Below the pieces are notes generated by a model. The model searched no databases. It was not told the DNA's origin and saw only the letters and a program-made list of their open reading frames with translations. Shown piece by piece: positions 35,380 to 42,655 of a stretch of DNA of 64,000 bases (positions within the stretch are counted from its first letter, which is position 1; every line of letters starts with the position of its first letter). The DNA is from Aureliella helgolandensis. Lineage in GTDB: Bacteria; Planctomycetota; Planctomycetia; Pirellulales; Pirellulaceae. The translations under genes and the position numbers were made by a program. The stretch lies in the NCBI RefSeq assembly GCF_007752135.1, contig NZ_CP036298.1, forward strand, positions 8,300,501-8,364,500, read 5' to 3'.

Positions 35380-36361
35380 CGATAAACTCTACCGTATTAG
35401 GAACATCTTGGTTACTCGTCAAGGACGGTGTTGTATCACGACTAGCTAGACTAGCATCACCCTCCGCCAACAATCTTTCTAATTCAGCCCGCGAACTGCT
35501 GGCCCCCGAAACATGCCCCCGAGAATCCTCGATCTGCGCCACAATAGCGGTAATGTTATCCGCCCCGCCCCGCGCATTGGCTATTTGAATCAAGGCTTCG
35601 CACAGCGGTTGGGGCTCTTGTTCGTTCAGCAGCATGCCACGCAATTCGGCATCACTAATATATCGATACATCCCGTCGCTGCAGATCACGATCTGATCAT
35701 GAGGTTGTAGTTCAACGCGATGCAATTCAGCCTGCACCTCATTGGCTCCAGCCCCCAGAGCGTTGTACAAAACGTTGTTCCAAGGAGAATTCTGGGCTTC
35801 CTCTTGGGTCATACTGTTCTTTTCAACCATTTGTGAAGATACGGTATGATCGTGGGTTACCTTGCGCAGCTCATCTCCCCGCATCAGGTAGCATCGACTA
35901 TCACCTGCATGCACGACGTACATCCACGGCCAGACGATGCAAGCCATCGTCAACGTCGTCCCCATTCCTTGCAAGTCGCTCAACCCTTTTGATTCGAGCT
36001 CGATGGCATGATGAGCGCGTTTCAGCATGATCTTGAGTTCATCAACAAATGCTTTCTCACGCTCCGGTATGGCGACATCCGCTTGCAATAACCAGTGGGT
36101 GGAATTGACAAACTGATGCACGAGCAATTCGATCGCCAATCGACTGGCTCGGCTGCCTCCCTTGTGGCCTCCCATGCCATCCGCCACCATCATCAACTTG
36201 GCGAGCGGCTCTCCAAACTTGCACGTGGGTACCTCCGGTTCCAGACTTGCCGCCTGCACCAACATCGACTTATGAAGATCGGCAATAAAGAACTGATCCT
36301 GGTTCGAATCTCGCTTCTTGCCGATGTCCGTTTGTCCCGCGCAGTTGATCTTTATAGGCAT
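35363..36361 (-). CDS. PP2C-family serine/threonine protein phosphatase
   Basis: This 332-residue phosphatase has all the metal-binding motifs of bacterial PP2C (PppA/Stp type): GKKRDSNQDQF near residue 15, MMVADGMGGHKGG near residue 57, VVHAGDSRCYLMRG, VICSDGMYRY, and GGADNITAIVAQ. About 50 extra residues at the C-terminus, rich in Ser, Thr and Asp, are probably disordered. Such enzymes reverse the action of Hanks-type kinases, abundant in planctomycetes; none is adjacent here. The last 17 bases overlap the putA start on the same strand, an odd pairing of signalling and proline catabolism. It lies divergent from the BMC gene. Confidence 0.93.
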   Translation of the reverse strand: MPIKINCAGQTDIGKKRDSNQDQFFIADLHKSMLVQAASLEPEVPTCKFGEPLAKLMMVADGMGGHKGGSRASRLAIELLVHQFVNSTHWLLQADVAIPEREKAFVDELKIMLKRAHHAIELESKGLSDLQGMGTTLTMACIVWPWMYVVHAGDSRCYLMRGDELRKVTHDHTVSSQMVEKNSMTQEEAQNSPWNNVLYNALGAGANEVQAELHRVELQPHDQIVICSDGMYRYISDAELRGMLLNEQEPQPLCEALIQIANARGGADNITAIVAQIEDSRGHVSGASSSRAELERLLAEGDASLASRDTTPSLTSNQDVPNTVEFIDADEF

Positions 36362-36577
36362 GTCCGCCCTTCAATGCTGGATATATATACGTATTGCCTA
36401 CGCATTCTAGTAACAAGCGGACCTAAGCGTACAGTCTGAGGTCAAGTTCCGGTGGAAATTGCGCCGAGTAAATTTGCACCGAGAACTCCCGAGTTAGTAC
36501 TAGCCAACTCCAATTCGACGAACCATGATAAACTACTGCTTCCGCACGCGCGCCTGCTTCATTAAATCGCTGATTCT

Positions 36578-37231
36578 ATGCCTGCACCCACCGCTCACTC
36601 ATCCGCATTCGGAGTCCTGGAGACCACGGGTTGGACTCCTGCCATGGTTGCTTTGGATGCCATGGAAAAAACGGCCACGTTTGAGCTCTGGCAAGTCGAG
36701 CTCAACGACTTCCTGGGCACCTGCATCAAAATCCGCGGAGCCGTCGATCAGGTCAGCACTGCAATCGATGCGGGTTATTCCGTAGCCGAGCGCATGCAAG
36801 GCAACCCTTTCCGAAGTGTTATTTCGCAATTGAGCTCGGGTGGTACGAAAGGGATCGAAAGTCGCGTCGAGTTCAATCAACTCATCCAACAAAATGTTGT
36901 CAAACTCCCCACGCCAGCCTCCAACCATACTTCAGACGATAGGGCGAACTCTGTGAGTAAAGTCTCGGTCCAAGCACTCGGGTTTATTGAAACGCAAGGT
37001 TTCACTGCCGTTTTCGAAGCAATTGACACCGCCTGCAAAGCGGCTCAGGTCGAAGTTGTGGGTAAAGAGAAATTGGGAGGGGGATACGTAACCATTGTCA
37101 TTCGTGGTGACGTCGCAGCGGTGACCGCCGCTATCGAAGCGGCTCGCCCCAAAGTAGACGGACTCGGCAAACTGGTCGCGGCACATGTAATTGCCCGCCC
37201 AAGCCCTTCGGTCCTCGCGCTACTCCCCTAA
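36578..37231 (+). CDS. Tandem-BMC-domain shell protein (BMC-T type)
   Basis: The 217 residues contain two bacterial-microcompartment shell domains. The second, about residues 130-210, is canonical: VQALGFIETQGFTAVFEAID, then VVGKEKLGGGYVTIVIRGDV, and GKLVAAHVIARPS. The first, about residues 9-100, is diverged (FGVLETTGWTPAMVALDAME, LWQVELNDFLGTCIKIRGAV). Such tandem-domain (BMC-T) proteins form trimers that look like hexamers and may gate large solutes. No other shell protein, vertex protein, aldehyde dehydrogenase or aldolase lies in the window. The start ATG 36578 is the first to give a complete domain; the 216-base upstream region is shared with the divergent PP2C gene. Confidence 0.92.
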   Translation: MPAPTAHSSAFGVLETTGWTPAMVALDAMEKTATFELWQVELNDFLGTCIKIRGAVDQVSTAIDAGYSVAERMQGNPFRSVISQLSSGGTKGIESRVEFNQLIQQNVVKLPTPASNHTSDDRANSVSKVSVQALGFIETQGFTAVFEAIDTACKAAQVEVVGKEKLGGGYVTIVIRGDVAAVTAAIEAARPKVDGLGKLVAAHVIARPSPSVLALLP

Positions 37232-37335
37232 CAGCCCCCTACCAGCTTGGTAATATAATTCCTTACCAACGGCACTGCGCTACCGGTGCGCAGCCCCAAT
37301 GACTCCCTCGAATCATCCTCTAGGAATTGGTCGCC

Positions 37336-39357
37336 ATGCGCAAACTCTCGCTGTCACTCTTGCTTCCTGCCCTCTTCTGCATCAATGCCCACGGCGATGA
37401 AGGAATGTGGCTGTTCAACGCACTCCCCACTGCACAGCTTAAACAAAAGTACGATTTCGATGTAACGCAAGAATGGACCAATCACGTGCGATTGGCCAGC
37501 GTTCGATTTAACTCCGGTGGTTCGGCTTCCTTCATTTCCAGCAATGGCCTGGTTTTAACCAACCACCATGTGGCAGCGGACACACTCTACAAGCTTTCGA
37601 CCCCTCAACGCAACATTGCCGATGAAGGCTATTACGCAACGTCGCCTGAACAGGAACTGAAAGCTCCCGATCTGGAGTTGAACCAACTGGTGGCCATTCG
37701 CGATGTCACCGAGGAGGTCAACGCCTCGGTGCAAGAGGGAATGCCTGCGGGAGAAGCCTCCAAAGCTCGGCAAGCTGCGATGGCCCGCATCGAACAACAA
37801 TCCAAAGATGAGAGCGGCTTGCGAAGTGACGTGGTTACCCTTTACGGCGGCGGACGGTATCACTTGTATCAATACAAACAATACACTGACGTGCGTCTGG
37901 TCTGGGCACCGGAGGCAAAGACTGCGTTTTTTGGTGGCGATGCAGACAACTTCGAATACCCACGCTTCTGCCTCGACGTCACGATCTTCCGCGTCTACGA
38001 AAACAACCAACCCGCCAAGATCGAACACTTCCTAGAAGCCAACCCGAACGGTGCACAGGCGGAAGAGCTGGTTTTTGTGAGTGGCAATCCTGGACGCACC
38101 CAACGCATCCTGACCGCTGAAGCGCTGGAGTACCAACGCGATCACCGCATGCCTCGCGTCCTAGACCTACTCCGCCGCAAAGAGATTTTGCTGCAACAGT
38201 ACGCGCTGGGTGGCCCTGAACAAGCGCGCCGTGGTCATGACGAATTGTTTGGAATCCAGAATTCGCGCAAAGCCTACACCGGGATGCTCGAAGGACTCCA
38301 AACTCCTGGATTTATCAACAGAAAACAAGAATCAGCAGCGGCCTTGCAAGCCGCCGCTGGCAGTGATTCTGCTTGGAAGACGATCGCCGCCGTTCAGCAA
38401 AAGCGAATCGAACTGCAGTCACGCACCGGCAGCCTTCGCAGCCAGCTTTACGGGATCGCTGAAGACCTGGTGCTGATGGCCGCCGAAGACCAACTCTCGA
38501 GCGGCGAGCGATTGCGGGAATTCCGCGATTCTAACCGCCAATCACTGGAGCAAGCCCTCTTCTCACCAGCTCCGCTCTACGACGACCTAGAACGAGTGCA
38601 ACTCGCCGATGAACTCGCCCGCTTTGCTGAAACTCGCGGTGGCAGCGATTCGCTCGTTCAACAAGTCCTGGCTGGCAAGAGCCCTCGGCAGCGCGCGAGT
38701 GAACTGCTCGCGGACACCCAACTGTTCGATGTCGCCGCGCGCAAAAAGCTGGCCGCCGCCGGTACCTCTGGCATCGCGAACAGCCAAGACGCACTGATTC
38801 AGTTGGCAAAGATCCTGGAACCGGAATACCGAGCTCTACGCACCCTGACAGAAGAGCTCGATGAGCAGGAACGCCAAGCCTATGCCACGATCACCGAAGC
38901 CAAATTCTCCGCGGAAGGAGAGTCGGTTTACCCCGACGCAACCTTCACGCTACGCCTAGCCTACGGCGCCGTAAAGGGATACCAGGAAGACGGGCAAGAC
39001 ATCCCTGCAAACACCACGCTCGGCGGCGCCTTTGAACACGAAACAGCCCACGGGAAGACGGATGACTGGATTCTCCCAGAAAGCTGGCATGCCGCCCGCG
39101 AACAGCTCGACGCGTCGACTCCGTTCAATTTCGTTTGCACCGCCGACATCATTGGCGGCAACTCCGGTTCGCCCGTCATTGATCGTGAAGGAAAATTGGT
39201 AGGAGTCATCTTTGATGGCAACATTCAAAGTCTCACCGCTGACTTCTACCACAGCGAAACCCAAGGCCGAGCCGTGGCGGTACACATCGCCGCCGTGCTC
39301 GAGGCGCTCGACAAGGTCTACGACGCCCAAGCATTGCGCCAGCAAATTGGACACTAG
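37336..39357 (+). CDS. S46-family dipeptidyl-peptidase
   Basis: This exported serine peptidase (DPP7/DPP11 family) removes dipeptides from peptide N-termini. A signal peptide precedes DEGMWLFNALPTAQLKQKY, the characteristic mature start. The catalytic histidine is in GLVLTNHHVAADTLY (near residue 76), and the serine in DIIGGNSGSPVIDREG (near residue 609), with chymotrypsin-like halves and the helical domain of S46 between. The aspartate probably lies in the FGGDADNFEYPRFCLD stretch. It has about 673 residues, slightly shorter than the usual 700-720. TTG 37327 is in frame three codons earlier, but ATG 37336 fits the signal better. It should supply peptides in the periplasm. Confidence 0.93.
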   Translation: MRKLSLSLLLPALFCINAHGDEGMWLFNALPTAQLKQKYDFDVTQEWTNHVRLASVRFNSGGSASFISSNGLVLTNHHVAADTLYKLSTPQRNIADEGYYATSPEQELKAPDLELNQLVAIRDVTEEVNASVQEGMPAGEASKARQAAMARIEQQSKDESGLRSDVVTLYGGGRYHLYQYKQYTDVRLVWAPEAKTAFFGGDADNFEYPRFCLDVTIFRVYENNQPAKIEHFLEANPNGAQAEELVFVSGNPGRTQRILTAEALEYQRDHRMPRVLDLLRRKEILLQQYALGGPEQARRGHDELFGIQNSRKAYTGMLEGLQTPGFINRKQESAAALQAAAGSDSAWKTIAAVQQKRIELQSRTGSLRSQLYGIAEDLVLMAAEDQLSSGERLREFRDSNRQSLEQALFSPAPLYDDLERVQLADELARFAETRGGSDSLVQQVLAGKSPRQRASELLADTQLFDVAARKKLAAAGTSGIANSQDALIQLAKILEPEYRALRTLTEELDEQERQAYATITEAKFSAEGESVYPDATFTLRLAYGAVKGYQEDGQDIPANTTLGGAFEHETAHGKTDDWILPESWHAAREQLDASTPFNFVCTADIIGGNSGSPVIDREGKLVGVIFDGNIQSLTADFYHSETQGRAVAVHIAAVLEALDKVYDAQALRQQIGH

Positions 39358-39669
39358 TGGATTGCCTGCATTAGGCTTGAGGGGGAGAAGGTAGCGGACA
39401 AAACTGCGACTCCCCCTGCTTTACCGGCGCGAGAGAACTCGCTACCTCGCCCACTAGCCTGAATTCAAATTGAGACAAAGCCCTTGCGCTCACGCAGACT
39501 TCAGAGCATCGGAGAAACCGTCCCTAGTAGACGTGGAAGCGGGCCATGAAGAAAACGCTGACCTGGTAAATGCCACACCAACCCGGAAATCCATTCTGCA
39601 AGAAGCCCAAGTGCGCGGTCAGCTCTAAGCGCCAGAGGCAGCACATATTGAGAAAAGGCTCCGCCTCAC

Positions 39670-39689
39670 ATTGAGACGCGCGTCTCAAT
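39670..39689. repeat. Twenty-base perfect palindrome
   Basis: The sequence ATTGAGACGCGCGTCTCAAT is a perfect palindrome without a central spacer. Single half-sites ATTGAGAC at 39469-39476 and ATTGAGA at 39647-39653 lie nearby. A spacer-free palindrome of this kind is more like a dimeric protein-binding site than an RNA hairpin. Confidence 0.6.
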
Positions 39690-40049
39690 TCGTTGCAAAA
39701 CTCACCAAACTTCTCCTTGCCCGCAATGCTTCGATGTGCTCAGCCGAAGGAATTTTCTCGCCAGACTCAAGCGAAAACGCACTTTTCGCTATCTGTTTTG
39801 AAAAGCGAACAACTTTGGCACGCAACTCGCTTTAGTCTTCTTTCGATCCAGCAATTTTGCTGGCACCCGTTCGTGTTCTCTCGAACAATCTCGGTACCGC
39901 CAACGGTAGCGATGCATGTATCTGAAGAACTTGCAACGCCATCGATTTGCTACCGATAGAAGGGAAGCTCAGCTTCCAAAGCTTAGCGAGGTGCACCCGC
40001 TAAGACCCCCAACATCACTTTTCACCGTAGTACCAACAGACAGGAGTTA

Positions 40050-40118
40050 TTGAAGTACAAAACAACAATGGGCGAGGCGGCGTGGTATTTTTTACTTTTC
40101 CTCACCGCAATTTTGTAA
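40050..40118 (+). CDS. Possible 22-residue membrane peptide
   Basis: TTG 40050 follows an AGGAG sequence at 40042-40046 and opens a 22-codon frame ending at TAA 40116-40118, just before a strong terminator. The peptide has a basic N-terminus (MKYKTTMGE) then a fully hydrophobic stretch (AAWYFLLFLTAIL), the layout of small membrane peptides. The spacing of three bases between AGGAG and TTG is shorter than usual, and ATG 40068 is an alternative start without a clear ribosome-binding site. The gene would be the only coding content of a transcript that ends at 40172. It could also be chance. Confidence 0.3.
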   Translation: MKYKTTMGEAAWYFLLFLTAIL

Positions 40119-40138
40119 CACGATGCCTCCCCACCGCG

Positions 40139-40172
40139 GGCGTCCTCTCAACTTCGAGGGGGCGCCTTTTTT
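40139..40172 (+). terminator. Intrinsic terminator with no annotated gene before it
   Basis: Bases 40139-40149 (GGCGTCCTCTC) pair with 40156-40166 (GAGGGGGCGCC) over eleven positions, two of them G-U, around the loop AACTTC. Six T residues follow. The nearest + strand gene, the S46 peptidase, ends 780 bases earlier, so the terminator probably serves a short transcript in between. Confidence 0.8.
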
Positions 40173-40474
40173 CGTTGCGCGACCCGGAAGAATTCTCTCG
40201 CGCAGGCAGAAAACTATGCAAAAGTCCTGCGGCACCCAATCAGAGCGAATCCAGAGAGACGTCTCAGAAATTTCAGCTGCCGTGGCAACATCGCCTCGCT
40301 ACGGGGAGGCCTCCAAGAGTTGCCAGCGGTACAGGCAGAGAGCGAACAGCGACAGACACTGCTGCTGCGACCTTAGGATTGCGAGACTCCAGCTTGCTCG
40401 CGGTGCTAAAGCCAACTACCGCAACTATTCACACAGGCAGATTGGAGTCAGCCAAAGACGCAGCTCCAGCAAAC

Positions 40475-40507
40475 AAAAAAACCGCACAAGGGTAGCCCTG
40501 AGCGGTT
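40475..40507 (-). terminator. Intrinsic terminator of the small basic protein gene
   Basis: On the minus strand AACCGC (40507-40502) pairs with GCGGTT (40485-40480), with an inner AGGG/CCCT stem (40499-40496 with 40492-40489) around a CTA loop, and is followed by T residues at 40480-40475. It lies 35 bases downstream of the small basic protein stop, on the same strand. Confidence 0.8.
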
Positions 40508-40541
40508 TGTTGAATTGGTTCGGCAGCAAGCAAGAAGCAGA

Positions 40542-40757
40542 CTACTTCTTCTTCTTCTTGGTATCTTCCTCTTCCTTGACCTTCTTCTTCTTCTTCAGCG
40601 AGACTTTAACAACGCGAGTCTTGGGCATGCCCATTACGGGGTCCCCCTCACTCCAACGGTCAAGCTCCGCCATGCGTTTGATACGCTCAACTCGCGTCAA
40701 TACGTTTCGGGACTTAATGGCCCCGCCGCTTACCTTGAGGCTCTTGTCGAGCGTCAT
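40542..40757 (-). CDS. Small basic protein of the PVC group (TIGR04137-like)
   Basis: This 71-residue protein begins MTLDKSLKVSGGAIKSRNVL followed by TRVERIKRMAELDRW and GDPVMGMPKTRVVKVSLKKK. This is the pattern I know from the small basic protein family shared by Planctomycetes, Verrucomicrobia and Chlamydiae (TIGR04137). The role is not known; the composition (about a third Lys/Arg) and conservation suggest nucleic-acid or ribosome binding. The C-terminus is a lysine-rich tail with an acidic break (KKKKKVKEEEDTKKKKK), longer than I would expect for the family. Its own terminator follows, so it is a single-gene transcript. The start is ATG 40757, fixed by the conserved first residues. Confidence 0.9.
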   Translation of the reverse strand: MTLDKSLKVSGGAIKSRNVLTRVERIKRMAELDRWSEGDPVMGMPKTRVVKVSLKKKKKVKEEEDTKKKKK

Positions 40758-40883
40758 TGTCTCTCTCCAAATCGATCGTCTTTTATATTGCGCCAGCCCT
40801 TCGCCGGACTGTTTCTATTGTCACAGAGCCCCGAAGTCTACAGAGCAGAGCTAATTTGGGCAATGGCTAATTCCAGAACTCTA

Positions 40884-42410
40884 TCAATCTGTACTCCCGA
40901 GGGGCAAAACAGATTTCTTATCCGGGTTTCTGCGAATCCCCCCCACTCCGTACACAGCGAGCATATACACGCACCCCATGGCAGGAGCTCTCATCCGCAT
41001 ATTACTCCAATACACGGCGTGCACAAGCGATAGCGAGAGGAGGAGTGCCAGTGGTACGACCCATTCCCAACGCTGCATCCCCGGAGGCAAGCGAAGCAGC
41101 CGCAGGCTCCCCCACAATGCGCACAGGACAATTACCCCATACCAACCCCCAATGATTACCTGCGATGCAATCCCCCCCTGATTTGGCCAAAGTGCCCAAA
41201 ACCAGCCTAGGCGGTATAGGCAGCTCTTCCCAAACATCGCTGGATTGCGACGTATGGTGGCTTGAGCTGCCGCATAGGCCTCCTGGTCGTCCAGCAGCGG
41301 ATCGATCTCAGCCTCAGCCTCGATCGCCCTGCCGTGCCCCTGCTCGTGCCCAATCTGCTCGCGGTTTTCGTCCAGAGCTTCCGTCCAATACTCTTCGTCC
41401 GTTGGCTCCCATCGACTTGAATCACTTCTCTGCGACCAGCGTCGATGGAATTCCTCTGCGTCCCAATTGCGCGAGGGTCCGTGTTGGGCGAAATGGCGAT
41501 ACAGTGGCGGGTTGTTGGCCAGCAGCAGCGTATATCCACCATGCGATGTGGCCCAAATCGGTTTTCCAAGCTGCAGCCAATTCCGCGCCATCCAGGGGGC
41601 TACGCAGAGCAGCACACCGAGGCAGAGCAGAATGGCATCGCGCCATGCTGGCCGCCCGTAGCGACTCCACCCCTGCAGCCACACAGCCACCGCGCAGAGG
41701 ACTGCCCAGGGTGCGGCGGTCGGGCGCGCCAAGATCGAGCCCCCCAAGAGCAGCCCCGCCATGCCCGCAACCAAGGCTTGCTGCCAGCCAAAAAACCTTG
41801 CGCTACTAGGTTTTTCGCCGCTCGCTTGAGCTCCCCAGACGTACAACCACCAGCGCCATACCCCCATGACGAGGAACGCTGCCAACGTCTCGGTCATGAC
41901 CAACTGGCTGGCCCGAAGCAATAACGGATCGACAGCCACGGCAATCGCCACCCCAAACGCCCATCGCAGGCGCAGGGCACACCCAATCGACCAAGCTAGA
42001 TATACCGTGCCAAGACCGAGCGCAAGATGCATTCCAGCGATGTACCACAGCGGAATGGAGACGCGACTTCCCGCATGCCCCAACTCCCCCGCATGCCCCG
42101 CCAGGCCTGCCAACCAGGCCCCCCAACTCAAGAGCCAAGGATACAAAGGGGGGCGGAAGGCCGTCGGCGACACCTCGCCGGCGGAATCCTCAAAACCATA
42201 GACGCCCGTCTGTGCCAAATTCCCTGCTATCCTCAGATAGGCATCGTAGTCTGTCTGAAAATCGCAAGAGGAGCTCAACAGCGCACCCAGCCGAACAGCC
42301 AGTGCGAACAACAACAGAATGGCCACCTGAGCACGTTTGGAAGTCAACAATTCGCAGTTTGCCTCAGGTAGAGATACGAAAGCGGTTTTATCACCAGCGC
42401 GTCGACTCAC
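40884..42410 (-). CDS. GT39/ArnT-like membrane glycosyltransferase
   Basis: This 508-residue polytopic protein has about eleven to twelve hydrophobic segments. Near residue 50, in the first periplasmic loop, the acidic pair in DFQTDYDAYLRIAGNL matches the place of the catalytic aspartate or glutamate in lipid-phosphate-sugar-dependent (GT-C) transferases. It is followed by SPTAFRPPLYPWLLS, the RPPLYP motif typical of the GT39/PMT-like family. A periplasmic loop with many Arg, Glu and Asp residues lies near residues 330-390. Such proteins move sugars from polyprenyl-phosphate donors to lipids, glycans or proteins outside the membrane. It lies alone between the small basic protein gene and the DUF4432 gene on the same strand. 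Confidence 0.75.
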   Translation of the reverse strand: MSRRAGDKTAFVSLPEANCELLTSKRAQVAILLLFALAVRLGALLSSSCDFQTDYDAYLRIAGNLAQTGVYGFEDSAGEVSPTAFRPPLYPWLLSWGAWLAGLAGHAGELGHAGSRVSIPLWYIAGMHLALGLGTVYLAWSIGCALRLRWAFGVAIAVAVDPLLLRASQLVMTETLAAFLVMGVWRWWLYVWGAQASGEKPSSARFFGWQQALVAGMAGLLLGGSILARPTAAPWAVLCAVAVWLQGWSRYGRPAWRDAILLCLGVLLCVAPWMARNWLQLGKPIWATSHGGYTLLLANNPPLYRHFAQHGPSRNWDAEEFHRRWSQRSDSSRWEPTDEEYWTEALDENREQIGHEQGHGRAIEAEAEIDPLLDDQEAYAAAQATIRRNPAMFGKSCLYRLGWFWALWPNQGGIASQVIIGGWYGVIVLCALWGSLRLLRLPPGMQRWEWVVPLALLLSLSLVHAVYWSNMRMRAPAMGCVYMLAVYGVGGIRRNPDKKSVLPLGSTD

Positions 42411-42655
42411 TTTGAATTGCGGATAACTGCTGGACGATTACCCAATCCCCTATCGGACGGTAGGCGGCATCGGCAATTTAGCTTGGGGAATGGGTCCGGT
42501 AACGCACTTGGCACACGATGGAGACTGGATGAAGAACAGTGGCGAATATGCGATTTTTTGGGGGAACACGGCCCGGGGGGGCCATGCTACGGGGGGCTAT
42601 ACTACTAGGAGCAGTGCTACGGGGGCCTTACCACTAGAGCTTTCGGGACTAGCTG

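Larger units (their letters stand above)
39358..40541. other. Gene-poor region with a series of hairpins
   Basis: About 1.18 kb without a recognisable protein gene. Hairpins, in order: AGGGGGAG/CTCCCCCT at 39380-39417 (after the peptidase stop); a 20-base palindrome at 39670-39689; AGCGAAAA/TTTTCGCT at 39770-39790; CCAGC/GCTGG at 39848-39863; GTTCG/CGAAC at 39869-39886; TACCG/CGGTA at 39895-39908; GGAAGC/GCTTCC at 39963-39977; CTTAGCG/CGCTAAG at 39982-40004. A strong terminator follows at 40139-40172. An 88-codon open frame at 39693-39959 has no familiar composition. From 40173 to the minus-strand terminator at 40475 I see nothing. Confidence 0.55.

Noticed and set aside
39693-39959. An 88-codon + strand frame in the gene-poor region.
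   Set aside because: Composition is not protein-like, it crosses several hairpins, and no ribosome-binding site precedes it. It is better read as noncoding.
40123-40854. A 243-codon + strand frame.
   Set aside because: It crosses a strong terminator and lies antisense to the small basic protein gene; no family match is visible.
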